NCBI GenBank assembly: GCA_033557835.1
Contig: JAWQRO010000351.1
Location: 1 to 41,791, forward strand
Length of the DNA stretch: 41,791 nucleotides
Direction: 5' to 3'
Source of the DNA: Helochares maculicollis
Taxonomy: Eukaryota > Arthropoda > Insecta > Coleoptera > Hydrophilidae
Both the position numbers and the translations under genes were made by a program. The notes below the pieces were generated by a model. It was not told where the DNA came from. It saw only the letters and a program-made list of their open reading frames with translations, and searched no databases. Of this stretch, positions 22,561 through 35,100 are shown one piece after another (within the stretch, counting starts at the first letter, position 1; every line of letters begins with the position of its first letter).

Positions 22561-22999
22561 TGCGATTGCGGAGGGTCGAAAGAAATTTGATATAAATTCA
22601 AAGTGAACGCTCTCTGTTTGTTAGTCCAATCAGAATTTCACCGGCCCTTGTTCTTTCGTCATTATCGGCAAAATTTCGTTGGTTTTCTACGATTTTATTT
22701 AGAAATGAATACAAAATTTTTTACATCTAAATATTATAACTATAAACATAAGTTAAAAACAATTCAGTTACTTGGTAACAAACCTTAAAATATTATTGAT
22801 TACAATATATTAAATACACATTTACAATAATATATCAGCCTCGAAAATATTATTAAATAAATAGTTTGTGCCTGCATGTTGCAGTTTATTTTCTCTCTTC
22901 AATTTTCAGTTTTATCCTGAGGTCAGCGATTCCTTTTTCGATTCGTTATTTTTTGTCTGCTTGCTTCTTTGTTTTTTGGTCGTTTTTGGTTTTCGTTCA
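22561..22999. other. Intergenic DNA and masquerade 3' UTR
   Basis: It separates the promoter region of the disordered-protein gene from the masquerade stop codon. A minus-strand AATAAA at 22885-22890, about 110 bases after that stop, is the likely masquerade polyA signal. Confidence 0.5.
22885..22890 (-). terminator. Candidate masquerade polyA signal
   Basis: AATAAA on the minus strand, about 110 bases beyond the TAG stop at 23000. Confidence 0.5.
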
Positions 23000-23167
23000 C
23001 TAAATGTTATTTACACTTATTATCTGGTTTATCCACCCAATAAATGACGACACTTTTACGTAAACACCTGGTACGTCCTGCCTGCCGCAACCAAATCCCC
23101 AAGATACTAATCCAGCGAGTTCGTAGAACCCATCATCTTGGCATACCAAAGGACCGCCTCCGTCTCC
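23000..23167 (-). CDS. mas: Masquerade exon 9 (Ser-to-Gly active site, C-terminus)
   Basis: This exon is too short for a simple open-frame search. The acceptor ATGTTTCAG|GGAG opens in phase 0 on GDGGGPLVC, then VSWGFGCGRQDVPGVYVKVS and WINQII, and a TAG stop at 23000. The intron before it is 6.7 kb. Confidence 0.92.
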   Translation of the reverse strand, partial: GDGGGPLVCQDDGFYELAGLVSWGFGCGRQDVPGVYVKVSSFIGWINQIISVNNI

Positions 23168-26100
23168 CTGAAACATAGATTATATTTTTATTATTCGATT
23201 AAGTTACACTTGGCCTATTGCTAATAATTGTCTTCCACGAAATCATCTGTTAACTAGCAAGGAAGACTTATGAATATGAGCCATTCTTTTTGTTTAACCC
23301 TTTAAGTACGGGGTCACATCAATAAGCGTTTTAGCGTAACTTCTGCGGCAACCGGGTAGCATCAATAAGCGTTCTCATAAATTTACTTGCTCTAATATCC
23401 GAATAAGGATCATTTGGGCTGCGGATATGTTGAGTATGCATTATTTCCGTCAGCGCTTGCTTTTATACATTAGCAAGAATATAGAGCAATAAATTATTCA
23501 TTTTGTGGCAAGAGCATTTTATATATCTCGTCGTATCTGTATTGTTTGAAGTCAGGGGTTGCATATACGTAGCCTGTTCCATTATTATGTTCCGAAATTT
23601 AAATGAGTGGAAAATGCAAGAAAATTGGAGCGATAGGTTTTTGTTTGAATTATCTGCCATAACTTGTATCCGAGATATTAACTCATGGTACACGTGAAGA
23701 ACCACTGGTGGGGCTCTCTGCGTCATAGGCCGAACAAAGACAAAGCTATTTCAAAGAATCATCGTTTTGTATATGTTTAAAACAGCTCAACTCGGAATAC
23801 ACGAAATAATAATTTAAAAAATATATAGAATTACATCGTACATCGCAAACTAAACAATAACTTACTTGTCGACATTCTTTTTCGTTAAAATTCGATAACT
23901 ACTTAAATACGGTGGTATAGAATCAATTTCTATCACAATTGATAGTACAAATTCATGTTATTGCGACGACAAACTAATTCCTTTTATCGATAAGATGTGC
24001 ATTACTTCTCTTGCGTCTGTGGTTGTAAATTTTTTGCGCTTTACGTTTTTTGATGAGCATCCGCTTTCATTTTTATCACCTTGTTTACAATAAAATGATG
24101 GTTTTTCTTGTTTCGTGCTTAGTAAGCTCAGATAATTTGCCTATTAGTAAGAAAAGTTAGTAGTAATAGTAAATAATACATTAAAAACAAATTGAAAGGA
24201 ATGCAATCCGACCAAACACGTGGCGCTTGTTTTTTATCACCGGTTAACATTTATTGGGCTGTTAACTTTTTTCGCTCGTCTTTATTTCTTTTCAACGAGA
24301 GTTTTTTATTATTATTTCGTCAGTTTTGAGTCCGGATGCTTTAAGCGTAAACAAGAAGGTGATTCTGTCGAGTTTGTTGTCGTTCGATCGACGTCATAGG
24401 GTATTCCAACAGTGATTCTTAACATGTACATGTAATTAATATCTCGGTTACTAAGTGCAAACAAAAACCTATCGCTTAATATTTCTTATATCTACCATCC
24501 CTTTAAGTTTTGTAACTTAATTTTGAAACACCCTGTGTATATATATATGTATATATTATTTTATTTTTTAGTGTATTTAATTTGTTTAGTTGTAGATTTA
24601 TGATTTAAACGCTATTTAATAGCTTCAGATGTTTTATTTGTTATTATTCTTTACAATTTCGCTTCATTGGAAAAGAAGCAGTTTTTAGTAAGTATGGTTT
24701 CATATTCTGGGTGTAGGTGGGCAATATATTTTTTACTATTGTAAGCATTATCTTCTGTTTTTATGTGCAGTATTTCTAGTAAGAGACGTTTCTTTGGGTT
24801 CTTTTCTATTTCCAGAATTTTTGTATTTTCATAGTCGAACGAGTGTAGCGTGTTTTACTGGTGCTGTGCTGTTCGGTATAATATTAGTGTCCGATTTATG
24901 TTGACTCAATCTGGATTTAAGTGGTTGAGACCAAGATTCAATGTAGTTTTTATTGCATTCTTTGGACTTAATTTTGTAGACTATGTTGTTTATATTTTTC
25001 TTGATCATTTTATTTTTTGTATTAGTATAGATGGTTTTTTGTTGTTGTGCTGAAGGCTGGTATTATATCGAATTTGGCGAATTATTTTTTTGGACGTATG
25101 ATCCTAGATTAATAAAGGGAATTGGAACGTACTTTGGGTTTTTTAAATTTTTTGTTTTTCCTGCTGCGGTCCGTTATTATTTTTTGTTATATAAGAGATT
25201 GTATTTTTTATTAATTTATGTAGATAGTTATTTTCCAAAATGGCTTTTTCGATTTTTTTAATTTTTTTTTATTTTTCGTCTCATACTTGAATGGATTTTG
25301 TGACGATGTTTGTTAGAATGTTTCTCTTTCGCGATATTGGGTGGTTTGACTCGAAATGTCCAGCTGTGTGTTGGTTTCTGGTACCAGTTTGTTGTAATTT
25401 TATTATAGTCTTCGTGTAGTAATAATGTGTCTAGGAATTAAATTTTTTTATTGGACTCTACTTTCATGGTGAAGAATAATTTAGTGTGGAAGCTGTTGAG
25501 TTTGTTTAAGCATTCCTCTTCTAGATATTCCAATGTTAAATTGGCTATTGTAGCTAGTATTTGTCTTGAAATATGAAATAAGTAGAGTTTAAACATAGCT
25601 GTACTACTTCTAAAAATTCTTCTTGGTTTAGGTCTCTGAGTTTTTAAAGTTTTTCCCATTATTTTTATGATATCTATGGTTAAATTGATAGAGATGTTGG
25701 TAAAGAGCGATGTGACATCTAAAGATATAATTTTATGTTGTTTGTGTATGGATTTGGTTTTCAGTTTTCGGAAGTCTAGTGAGTTTGTTGTGGAGTAGAC
25801 TTTTTTATTTAATACCTTCGAAATTATATTTGATAGCAATTTTGATAATTTGTAAGTAGGAGCTTACGATGGGTAGAAAGGATCTATCCTTTTTATGAAT
25901 TTTTAGCAGAAAATTAATTCGTGGTGGTTTGGAGTTCTTAATTGTGAGTCTGTTTTTGGTTTCTTCATTTATTTTTGAATTGTATCATTTTTGTATTAAG
26001 GTGTTGTTTTCTGTTTCAATTTTTTTGTGGGATTTCTTGCTAGTTTTTCAGCTTTTCCTATGTATTCTGTTTTATTAAGTGTAACGGTTTGTTGTCCTTA

Positions 26101-29100
26101 ATCTGCTTTTGTGATAACGATGTTAGGATTTTCGCTTTTAAAAAGTACTGTCTTTGTAAAGCTTGGTATAAAATTTGTAAAATGCTTAGGCTAGCGTATT
26201 AATGTAATACTAATTAAAGACGCCGTGATAAATATTTTACTTTTTCAAAAAGTCCAATTATATACATTTTTTATGTCAATAAATGTTCGAGTCAAAGTGT
26301 AAAGATTGGTGTGCAAAATTCGGATAGGGGGGTGATTGGTAAAATAGAACAGCTAAAGGTACATAAAATACTATTTATCAAGAGTTAGGCGTTCAATCTT
26401 ATTACTAACAACATAAAAGACAGATGTCTAGAGATCTAGTAGTATATTAATTGTGATTTTTATCATGTTTCAATTGAAATATTTTTGTTACTTATGTATA
26501 ATACAATTTTGTAGATTTGGAAAAATTATGAGCGTTTTTTATTTGGTCCACAAATCGCTTTCATTGACAGGAAATAACATAAATTCATACATACACGTAC
26601 ATCTAGTAAAATGTAATAAAACGTTGTGGTGAAATCTGGAAGTTGCTCCTCTGAATTACAGTTCAAGTTCGTGGCAATTATGATTTGCATACATAAATAC
26701 TTTGTTCTTATAAAAACAACGTTTTCATTCATCATTCAAGTCCATCAATTGAAGAGAACGATTATAAAGAGGATTTTTACATTTTAAAATTAAGTTTGAC
26801 ATATTTGGCGAATGAAAAATGCAAAAAAATATTTTTAAGGCGCAAGGAACATATTTGTGGCCCAAAACCAGTGTAGCCAATTACTAATAAATTTATAATC
26901 GAATTGACGTGTAATCATTTATTAAATTTCCAGTTGGCTAGAAATATATAATAATAGCAATTGCTTGCAGCTTCACTTGCGTGTATTTTAGAATTTGTTC
27001 AATTTTTCATCACTATATTACCTAGCAAAGCGCATTTTCAATTGCCTTCGTAATGTTAGGATTGAAGCTGTTACCATGTGTTTAACCCTTGATGAATATA
27101 TCAAAATTATTTTAAAGATTTTTAACTATCTAGTCTGCGTCTACGATTTATTATCAATTAAGCTGAATATTTTATATTATTTATTTGTGCTTTTCAATGT
27201 TAGTTTTGTTTTGTAAAATATTTATTAAAAGTTAGATGTATCATCTACTACTACTATCATTTACTTGTAGTAGTAAATTTTGGCTTGAAAATACTTTTTG
27301 TAATATTATTGTAAATACTGTAATCTCTACGTCATTCTCTAAAAATGAACCCCTGATATTACTCGGAGACTATGGCCCGGAAATTACTTTTTCAAAAAGT
27401 CCAAACTAAGTATGATTAGCGAGTCAAAATGTTACTGTTTTTAACAAGTCTCCTGAATTTTTAAACGCTTTAACAATTGCTTGTTTTTTATGTAGAGACT
27501 TTTTGTGTAATTCCCACTGCAAACTATGTAAATGCATCAGATAACAAATTGACATTCACTATGGAGCAGTCGTAATTATTATGTTCTTGACTAAGACATC
27601 TGTTTTAATTTTCAAGTCTTAAATTTGTTTCACTAACTTTTTAAAAATTAGCAGGAACTGATAGAATATATTTCTTTTCGAACAAAGACGGCATAGACAC
27701 TAAATTACAGTATTTATTTCGGTGGCGCAAGGCACATGTACAAAGTTCAGATTTATTATTTATTATAATACATAATATATATTTATTTTTATTGTATATG
27801 AGCGGTAATGACGTAATTAGAAAAGTGGGGTTTCTTTTAAAAATAAACAAATATGTGATATACGATTTTGCAAACATATGAGAACTGACAGTATAGGGAT
27901 AAATATTGCTACAACTGACAATGGCTTAAGAGACCCATCATCTTTTGAAAAATCAATTCATTCAAGCAGATGATTCTTATACCTTAGGACTAAAGACGAA
28001 GTGTCAGAAATGGAGATATTTATTTTTAGTTGTAATTCTTATATAAAATATATGCGCGTGACTATTTGTAAGTAGGAAATGATCTGACAAGATTTTTTTA
28101 ATGAAAATAAGAAAAATACTTATTTCTCATAGGCCACCCAAAGTTTCGATGTTTTCTAAGTTATTCTAAACTACCCGTTTTACATCTGTTGAAAGGGTAT
28201 CCAATTCAATAGAAGAAAGCATAAAAGAACGTCGAAGAATAAATTTTTATATCTTAGTGTTAATATTGTTGATAATACTATGAGTTGTTTGTGTTTACTG
28301 TTTGGATTCGTCGTTCAGATAGACAATGTCATGGCGTAGACTAGTAAGATTTTCAACACTTGGTCTGCCCACATTTTAAAGTTGCCATAGTTTATGTTAG
28401 AGTAGTTTATGTTAAAGTTTATGTTAAATATGCCATAGTTTATCATCAAAATACATCAGATTTTCAGTATACTTTGATTGAGATTTTTATGACTTGCTGG
28501 GAAAACCTTGACAAATGCTCAGTATTTCATGATGTACTATCTGAATTTTTATTGAATTCTAATCAACTAATTTTGCTTTGATCTAAATAAAGTGTAAAGA
28601 TTGATGTGGAAAAATCGGATTTAGAGAATGATTTCTAAAATAAGTCGAAAACAACATAAAATACATCCTTCATAGTTAGTCCTGATGTTTAACAAGTGCC
28701 AATTGTCACTTTTCTTTTACTTATTTAATACAATTTTGTAGATTCAGCAACTCGTTTTCCGAAATAGATTTGATGGCCATTTTTATTTGGTTCCGTCACC
28801 GTTTTCATTGATAGGAAGCAACAAAAATTCATATTAGTACACATACATCTAGCAAAATGTAATAAAACGTTGTAATAAAATTTGGAAGTTTCTCCTCCGA
28901 ATTACTGTTCAAATTCGTTGCAATTATAATTTGCATACATAAATACATGAATAAATGGCCAGGAAATTATTACCCGCTTTCACAAAATGCAGGGTTCGTA
29001 ATTGCCGTGGACAAATGGGTTACAGCCGCAAATTGTGAGGTAATGAAACTAATTTCTAAATGCCGGGTGGTCAGTTATAATACTGGTTCAAACAAGTGCG

Positions 29101-32100
29101 AGTCGGAAAAATACGTTTATTTTGTAAATAAATTTAGATTATCTTTAATTGTGGGAGAAATATTGGTAATTACTACTACTAATAATAATTTGGCAATTAA
29201 GCTATTTGGCATTGCAAGTTGTTTTTAGATAAATGTTTTAGATTTGATGGCCCCCCGATGCTTTTAACGTCATTCCAATCAAGCCATTCTATTAAAAATG
29301 TTAGATTATAAAAGTAAAAGCGTAGTTTAAACCCAAATCAATTAACCTCGATTACAGTTTTTGGGCAATTATAATTACATATCGCAATATATCCGGATAT
29401 CAAGCTAAATTTTCCATATATTATTTCAGTGTCAAGGCTAATTTTGCATGAAGAGTTCAAATCAATTATAATAAAAATATCTGGAGTGTCTTCACTCAGC
29501 ATATATTATACATATATCTACTGCATAAAAGTGTCTGAGGATATTAATACTAACAAAATGAAAATAACATTTTCAATGTTCATAATTTTTGTTGCTGTTC
29601 AGTACATATTTAAAGTAGTTTGGGATACAAAAATTAAACATGAATTTATCATCTGTAAGCTACATTTAAACGCCTAATTGTGTTTACAAACACACAGAGA
29701 TACATGCCTACAGATGGAAAGCTAAAAATTGTCAAAATGGATTCATGTGCCCTCAAAACGTGGAGATCGGTCAAAATCTCGAGCTAGAATTTTTCATCAC
29801 TTTCCCTACTTTGTGTGGTATACGAGAATGTAAAAATAAAAGTGATAACAAATTAAACGCACTAAATCTAAGTGAAACCCATACCTGACAAGCATCATTT
29901 CCTTCTTCGCCACCAGCACAAAAACTACTCGCAGGCAAAATAAAGATCTTTTCCGTGACGGCATTAATTTTCCTTATGCACTCCGCATCGCTGACTATCG
30001 GTATTTCCGCCTCCCTAACTTTAAGCGGGATTGGGCCAGCTGAAACCAAACCAAAACGCCATCAACTTCTTCAAACATACCGACACTAAATACTTACATT
30101 CACCCATGTACCCATATCCAGTTACGGTACACCTCTTCCCAGCGGCATGGCTCACCCCCCTAGCCGGAAGACACACCAAGCAAACGCCTTCCTTCAATTC
30201 TGCTTGTCCATGAAGCTTCAAGAGTGCTATGTCATTGTCCAAAGTTTGGCTGTTGTGGTTATGATGGATGTATGTAGTGGCCACCCTCAGGGTTTGCGCC
30301 CCTGGGCTTCCGTATTTCCTCGTTAAATCGTGATCCCCAACCCTCACATAAATTGCATCGCCAGATCGAACTATGCTAGTTGAATAATAAAAATAAATAA
30401 TTTCAGATTAAAACTTGAAACGTTAAGCCAAAACTTCCGAAATGTACAAAAAATTCAAAACAAATGACAGTAAAAGAGAGCGACATATGAAAATGAAGAT
30501 ACAAAAACCAAATGAAAATAAAACAAGCGCAACAATACATGGAAACTCAACTAAAACTATGCGAAAATATAGAAAAACGCATGGAAATACTAAAGAGCAC
30601 ATGAAATTAGTAAAGAGCACGTGAAATTACTGAAGAACACCTGAAATTACTAAACATGTGAAATTATTAAAGAGCACATGAAATTATTAAAGAACACGTG
30701 AATCTACTAAAGAACATGTGAGGTTACTGAAGATCACCTGAAAATACTAAAGGATCCACGTAAGGACAAACGAAAACATAAAAAGCTAAGGCTTGAAATA
30801 GAACAACGCGTTTTTGGTCAACCCCCAACTAGAGACTCGAAAAAATTAGAAGCGGAATATTTTCGGCGCCCAATTTGAGCGTAGAGTTTCCCGTTTCAAA
30901 AGTAAGCTTACCGTAATGCAGAAATACTGACAGATCTTTAAATCCAATGGTTCTTTAGTTCTCTAGTTGGTGGGTTATCTGAAACAAGGAAAGGTTTTAG
31001 GTGGGCTATCTTATCCTGCACCGGATTGGGATAACGTAAGAAAGTAACAGTCGCGGTAGTCTCTTAATTTGATTGTTTCGGCAGGTTTCGAAAATCATTT
31101 GTGCAGGTTTCCAAAGTAATATTTTAACTCGATGTCTGAAAATAATTTGATCAGGTTTTCAAGCTCTTTAGTATCTAAGCAAGATCGGTCAATTTCTTGA
31201 ACAGGCCCCGTTGATAGCCTAGGTTTCGAAATTATATCAGTAGGATCAGTCCATGGCTCAGACAGATTCTAATGATTGGGCAGGATCTATGGTTTTGGGA
31301 AAGCGTACCAAGATATCGGGGGAGATTTACGTGGAAAAGTCAACTATTATCCGCAATGTGGCCATGTTTTGCTTTATGTTGATAGTACTGTCGTGAAGCG
31401 TTGATGACCTATGCGTGGTTTAATTGTTGTCATGTCTGCACGGGTTAGGTCTTCCTAGGCTAGTGCCAATATTGCAATCGTGGCGTTTACCATGGATTAT
31501 CGCTCTCTGCTTGCACAAAGAGTAACGTTCAGTGATCTTATTTGTGTGGGCGGAAGGTGTACCAGGAGCAAAAATTCATCGCAGACTTTCGGTACAGTGC
31601 GAAAAAAGTGTGTTGCCTCAATGGAATGTCTACGAATGGATTGCAAAACTTAAAAATGATCGCACAAGTGTTACGCATGATGAAGGGGTCGAATCATAAT
31701 TTATCACCGCAAAGGAAGAGAGTATTAAACGTGCACGTGACATAATTTTGAGAAACAGACCAGTAACTATTGATAAAGGGGCCCATTACAAATTAGTCAT
31801 GGTTCCGTCTATGAAATCACCCACAGCACACCGTTTGACAAAGTGTGCAAAATGGTTTTCAAAACAGCTCACACAGTTGAATAAACAGGAGTACTTGGAC
31901 ATTGCCAGAAACATGTGGATCACTATGGTAATGAATTTAATATCTTAGACAGAATCGTCTCTGGTGACGAAACGTGGATTTATCCTTTTACGAGCCGGAG
32001 AGTAAACGGCAGAATATGGAATGAAAACATCCAAATTCGCCCAGCGAGAAAAAGTTCAAAAACCAATCATCCACAATAAAACTGATTGCTACAAGTTTTT

Positions 32101-35100
32101 GGGACTCCCAAGCCCTAATACTGGAACGTTGTCAATGGAAAATGCCCGTCAACTTACTACTGCTCACTGAAGCGCTTCAGAAACTTTCACGTACTGGCTT
32201 ATCCTCCGTATAGTCCTGACCTTGTTCCATTGGATTTTCACATGTTTGTTCTACTCCAATCGGTATTAAGAGGGCTGTAGATATACCCCGGATAAAGCAG
32301 CGAAAGAAGCTATTCATTCCTGCCTCGCAGCCCAGCCAAAAACCTTCTTATATGAGGGCTTCAGGAAGCTTGTGCAACGATGGAACAAGCTCATTGAGAA
32401 GTAAGAAGACTACTACTGTGATCAAAATGTAAGGTGAATTTGTTTATAAAATGTCAAGTGTTTATTTATTCTTCCAAATCAATTTTGCCAACGCTTTTTC
32501 CAGTCCTCGAAACAGTCGAAATAGCATTCAAGACCTTCTTCGATTCGGTTTTTATCTCCGCAATCGTATCAAAACGGTATCCCCGCATTGGCCTTTTGAG
32601 TTTGGTGATTAGCGAGAAGTCGCACGGAACCAAATCAGGTGAAGACGCGAAGAACCAATGCAGTATGACATAGTGCATTTGGCACAAATCGAGAATTGAC
32701 GCGTTTGAGACACAAAACATCCTGCAAAATGGTTTGGGCTGAGCCAAATGATAGTTCAACACTATCAGCGAGGTCTCCAATTGTCAATCGACGATTTTCA
32801 AGCATCAAATCTTTGATTCTTTGGACGTGGCACTCGTTGGTAGACGTTGATGGTCGTCCAGAACGCAATTCGTCTTCAACGCGTTCTCGGCCCACTTTGA
32901 ACTCGTTGTATCATTTATAAACGTTTTTTGTGCTATAGTTTGATGACCAAAGGTCTTCCGCAACATTTTCAATGTATCCACACAAGAATATTCGTTTCGC
33001 AAACAAAATGTAAAGCAAGTTCTTTGTAAATATCGAAAAATTCGCTTTTAGTTGTTTACAAAAATACATGTAACTCGGAGATAATTAAAGCTTTTGACAA
33101 ATAGACGCCTGGCAAATGTTATAGACAGTCCTAGCAACATAGGAAAAAAATTTACCTGCCTTCCTAATGTCTTGGAGTTTTAAATGAAAAATTCACCTTA
33201 CTTTTTGATAACAGTAGTATATTCAAAAAGAATATGCATGTGCGTTTACAATTAAATTTTGAACCACATTGCAGATATTAATTGACACTCTCATGCAGGC
33301 CTAGTATGTTGATAAATTCTATGGATTCTACTATGGGCGTTTTGCTTGCTTAAGCAAATTGATTGAAATCGCACTTACTTAGTGACACAATGGGCTGCTG
33401 TTAAAACCCACTGCGTTCCAATTAAAGCCGCCCCGCACAGGTATTGGTTCAATGAATTTATTAGTGCCACCTGCCAACACCATTCCCCTCTTAGTCCATC
33501 TTCTCCTCCGACGACCCTGGCGCCTCTAGTGGATCCTTTTACGCCGCACACGTATTTGCTGTATATGGGGGTGCGAGGCGTCATTAACGAATCAGCAGTG
33601 ACTGTACCAAAATTGATTGTGAATATAAATTTTCAATTGCAAGACAACGTTGAAGCACTTACTTGAGGTGATCGTCATGTTTTCGTCTCTCCACGATATA
33701 GTTGTATGAGATATATTGATAGATGGAGGTGTAGTTGTCTTCTGGGGTGGCTGAGGATCTTCCTTTTGTTCGACTTCTCGTATGAGAGCTTTCGGGGAGC
33801 AGCATTTCGTACCAGATTTTTTGCACTTAAAGACTTCCGTCATCTCGGCGTTTCCTATCAGTTTGCGTTTTAAAGTTAACAGTTGAAGATGATTTGCTGA
33901 AGAATATAATACTTACTGAAGCAAGTGAAGCTCAAATATGAAACGATGCACGATCCGGGACATTCGGGTCTTGGATCTACCGTGGTTGTTGTTTGGGGGG
34001 CAACATGGGGTCTTGGTCTCGGTCTGGGCGTAACGGAAGCGGACCTGGTGTTGTCGCAACATACCGATTCTTTTTTGCAGTTGGAAGTGTGTGGTATCAG
34101 CACAGAAGGCCTTTTACAAAACGCCGCCATTATGTTCAACAAACAAAAGCCGGGACAACGAGGACCAGTTTCTATGTGTCTCGTGGGGGGGACCGGGGTA
34201 GTGGATGTAATGATAACAGGTCTTCTCGTTTCTTCAGCTGGCTAAAAATAGATTTTTTCAATTTCTGAATAATAACTGTGCTAATTAATTTCTACAGCCA
34301 TATTCAGTTTGATCGGGGAACAACATTTTGCGGAAGACTGCGCAAATCATTGGTTTTGGAAAGTTTTTCGACAATCTTCACCGATATTGTTACAGATAAA
34401 GACGACATAAATATAGCAAAGAGCGTTTTAAATATACTATATTAAAATAATTTAAAATTTAGAATTTAGAAAGCGCTGCTCTAGAAGATCAAATAAAAAT
34501 CAATTGATATCTCCGGCGGGCAATCAAAATACAATTACACAGTTTTTGTAGCCGCCATAGCTGCTTAACTGAATCCCAAGCCAACTTTAATAGGTTATTT
34601 GATATTGGCTTGATGTTTGACAATTTAGTTTTGTTACTAGATAATTGCACATGTCGCCTATGTAAAGACATTCTTGTAATCTCTAAAAATATTGAACATA
34701 TTTCCTAAAAATTATTATGTTGAGAAGTTTGGAGCGCTCGAAAATTTGTACTATGATAAAATATGAGAGTTTACATTTAACTACGGTGTCGGAGATTGCT
34801 AGTAACCGTTTTTTTACATCAAAAATGAGCGACGCGATCGTTCAGAATCAATAAACAATGACTAAAGATCACCGTTGAGTCTGACCCATCTCATAGTGTC
34901 TATGACTTATCGTTGAAGTATTGTGTTAGCAAGCAAAGAATATTACGTCATTTACTCAAATCGGTAAAGTGAAATCGCTGCTTAAGAATGGATTTAATAG
35001 GGCAATCGAAAACGCTCAGCATAGTGACTGGACAAGCATGAATCACTAAATCACATCATAATGTTCACCAAGGAAGCAGATGGTGTGTGGTAATTGGGCG

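Noticed and set aside
24850..25261. Phe/Tyr-rich plus-strand frames resembling membrane proteins
   Set aside because: They are antisense of the A-rich Penelope-like element; the hydrophobicity comes from T-rich codons.
28947..29228. Plus-strand frame with VDKWVTAANCE, superficially like a serine protease TAAHC box with a donor after it
   Set aside because: It lacks the His, has no flanking protease motifs, lies antisense in masquerade intron 8 and directly follows a repeat copy.
30442..30624. Basic 60-residue plus-strand frame
   Set aside because: It is produced by the degenerate start of the 20-bp minisatellite; no start context or homology.
33925..34268. Gly-rich plus-strand frame
   Set aside because: It is antisense of masquerade exon 4 with its Pro/Thr linkers and CLIP cysteines.
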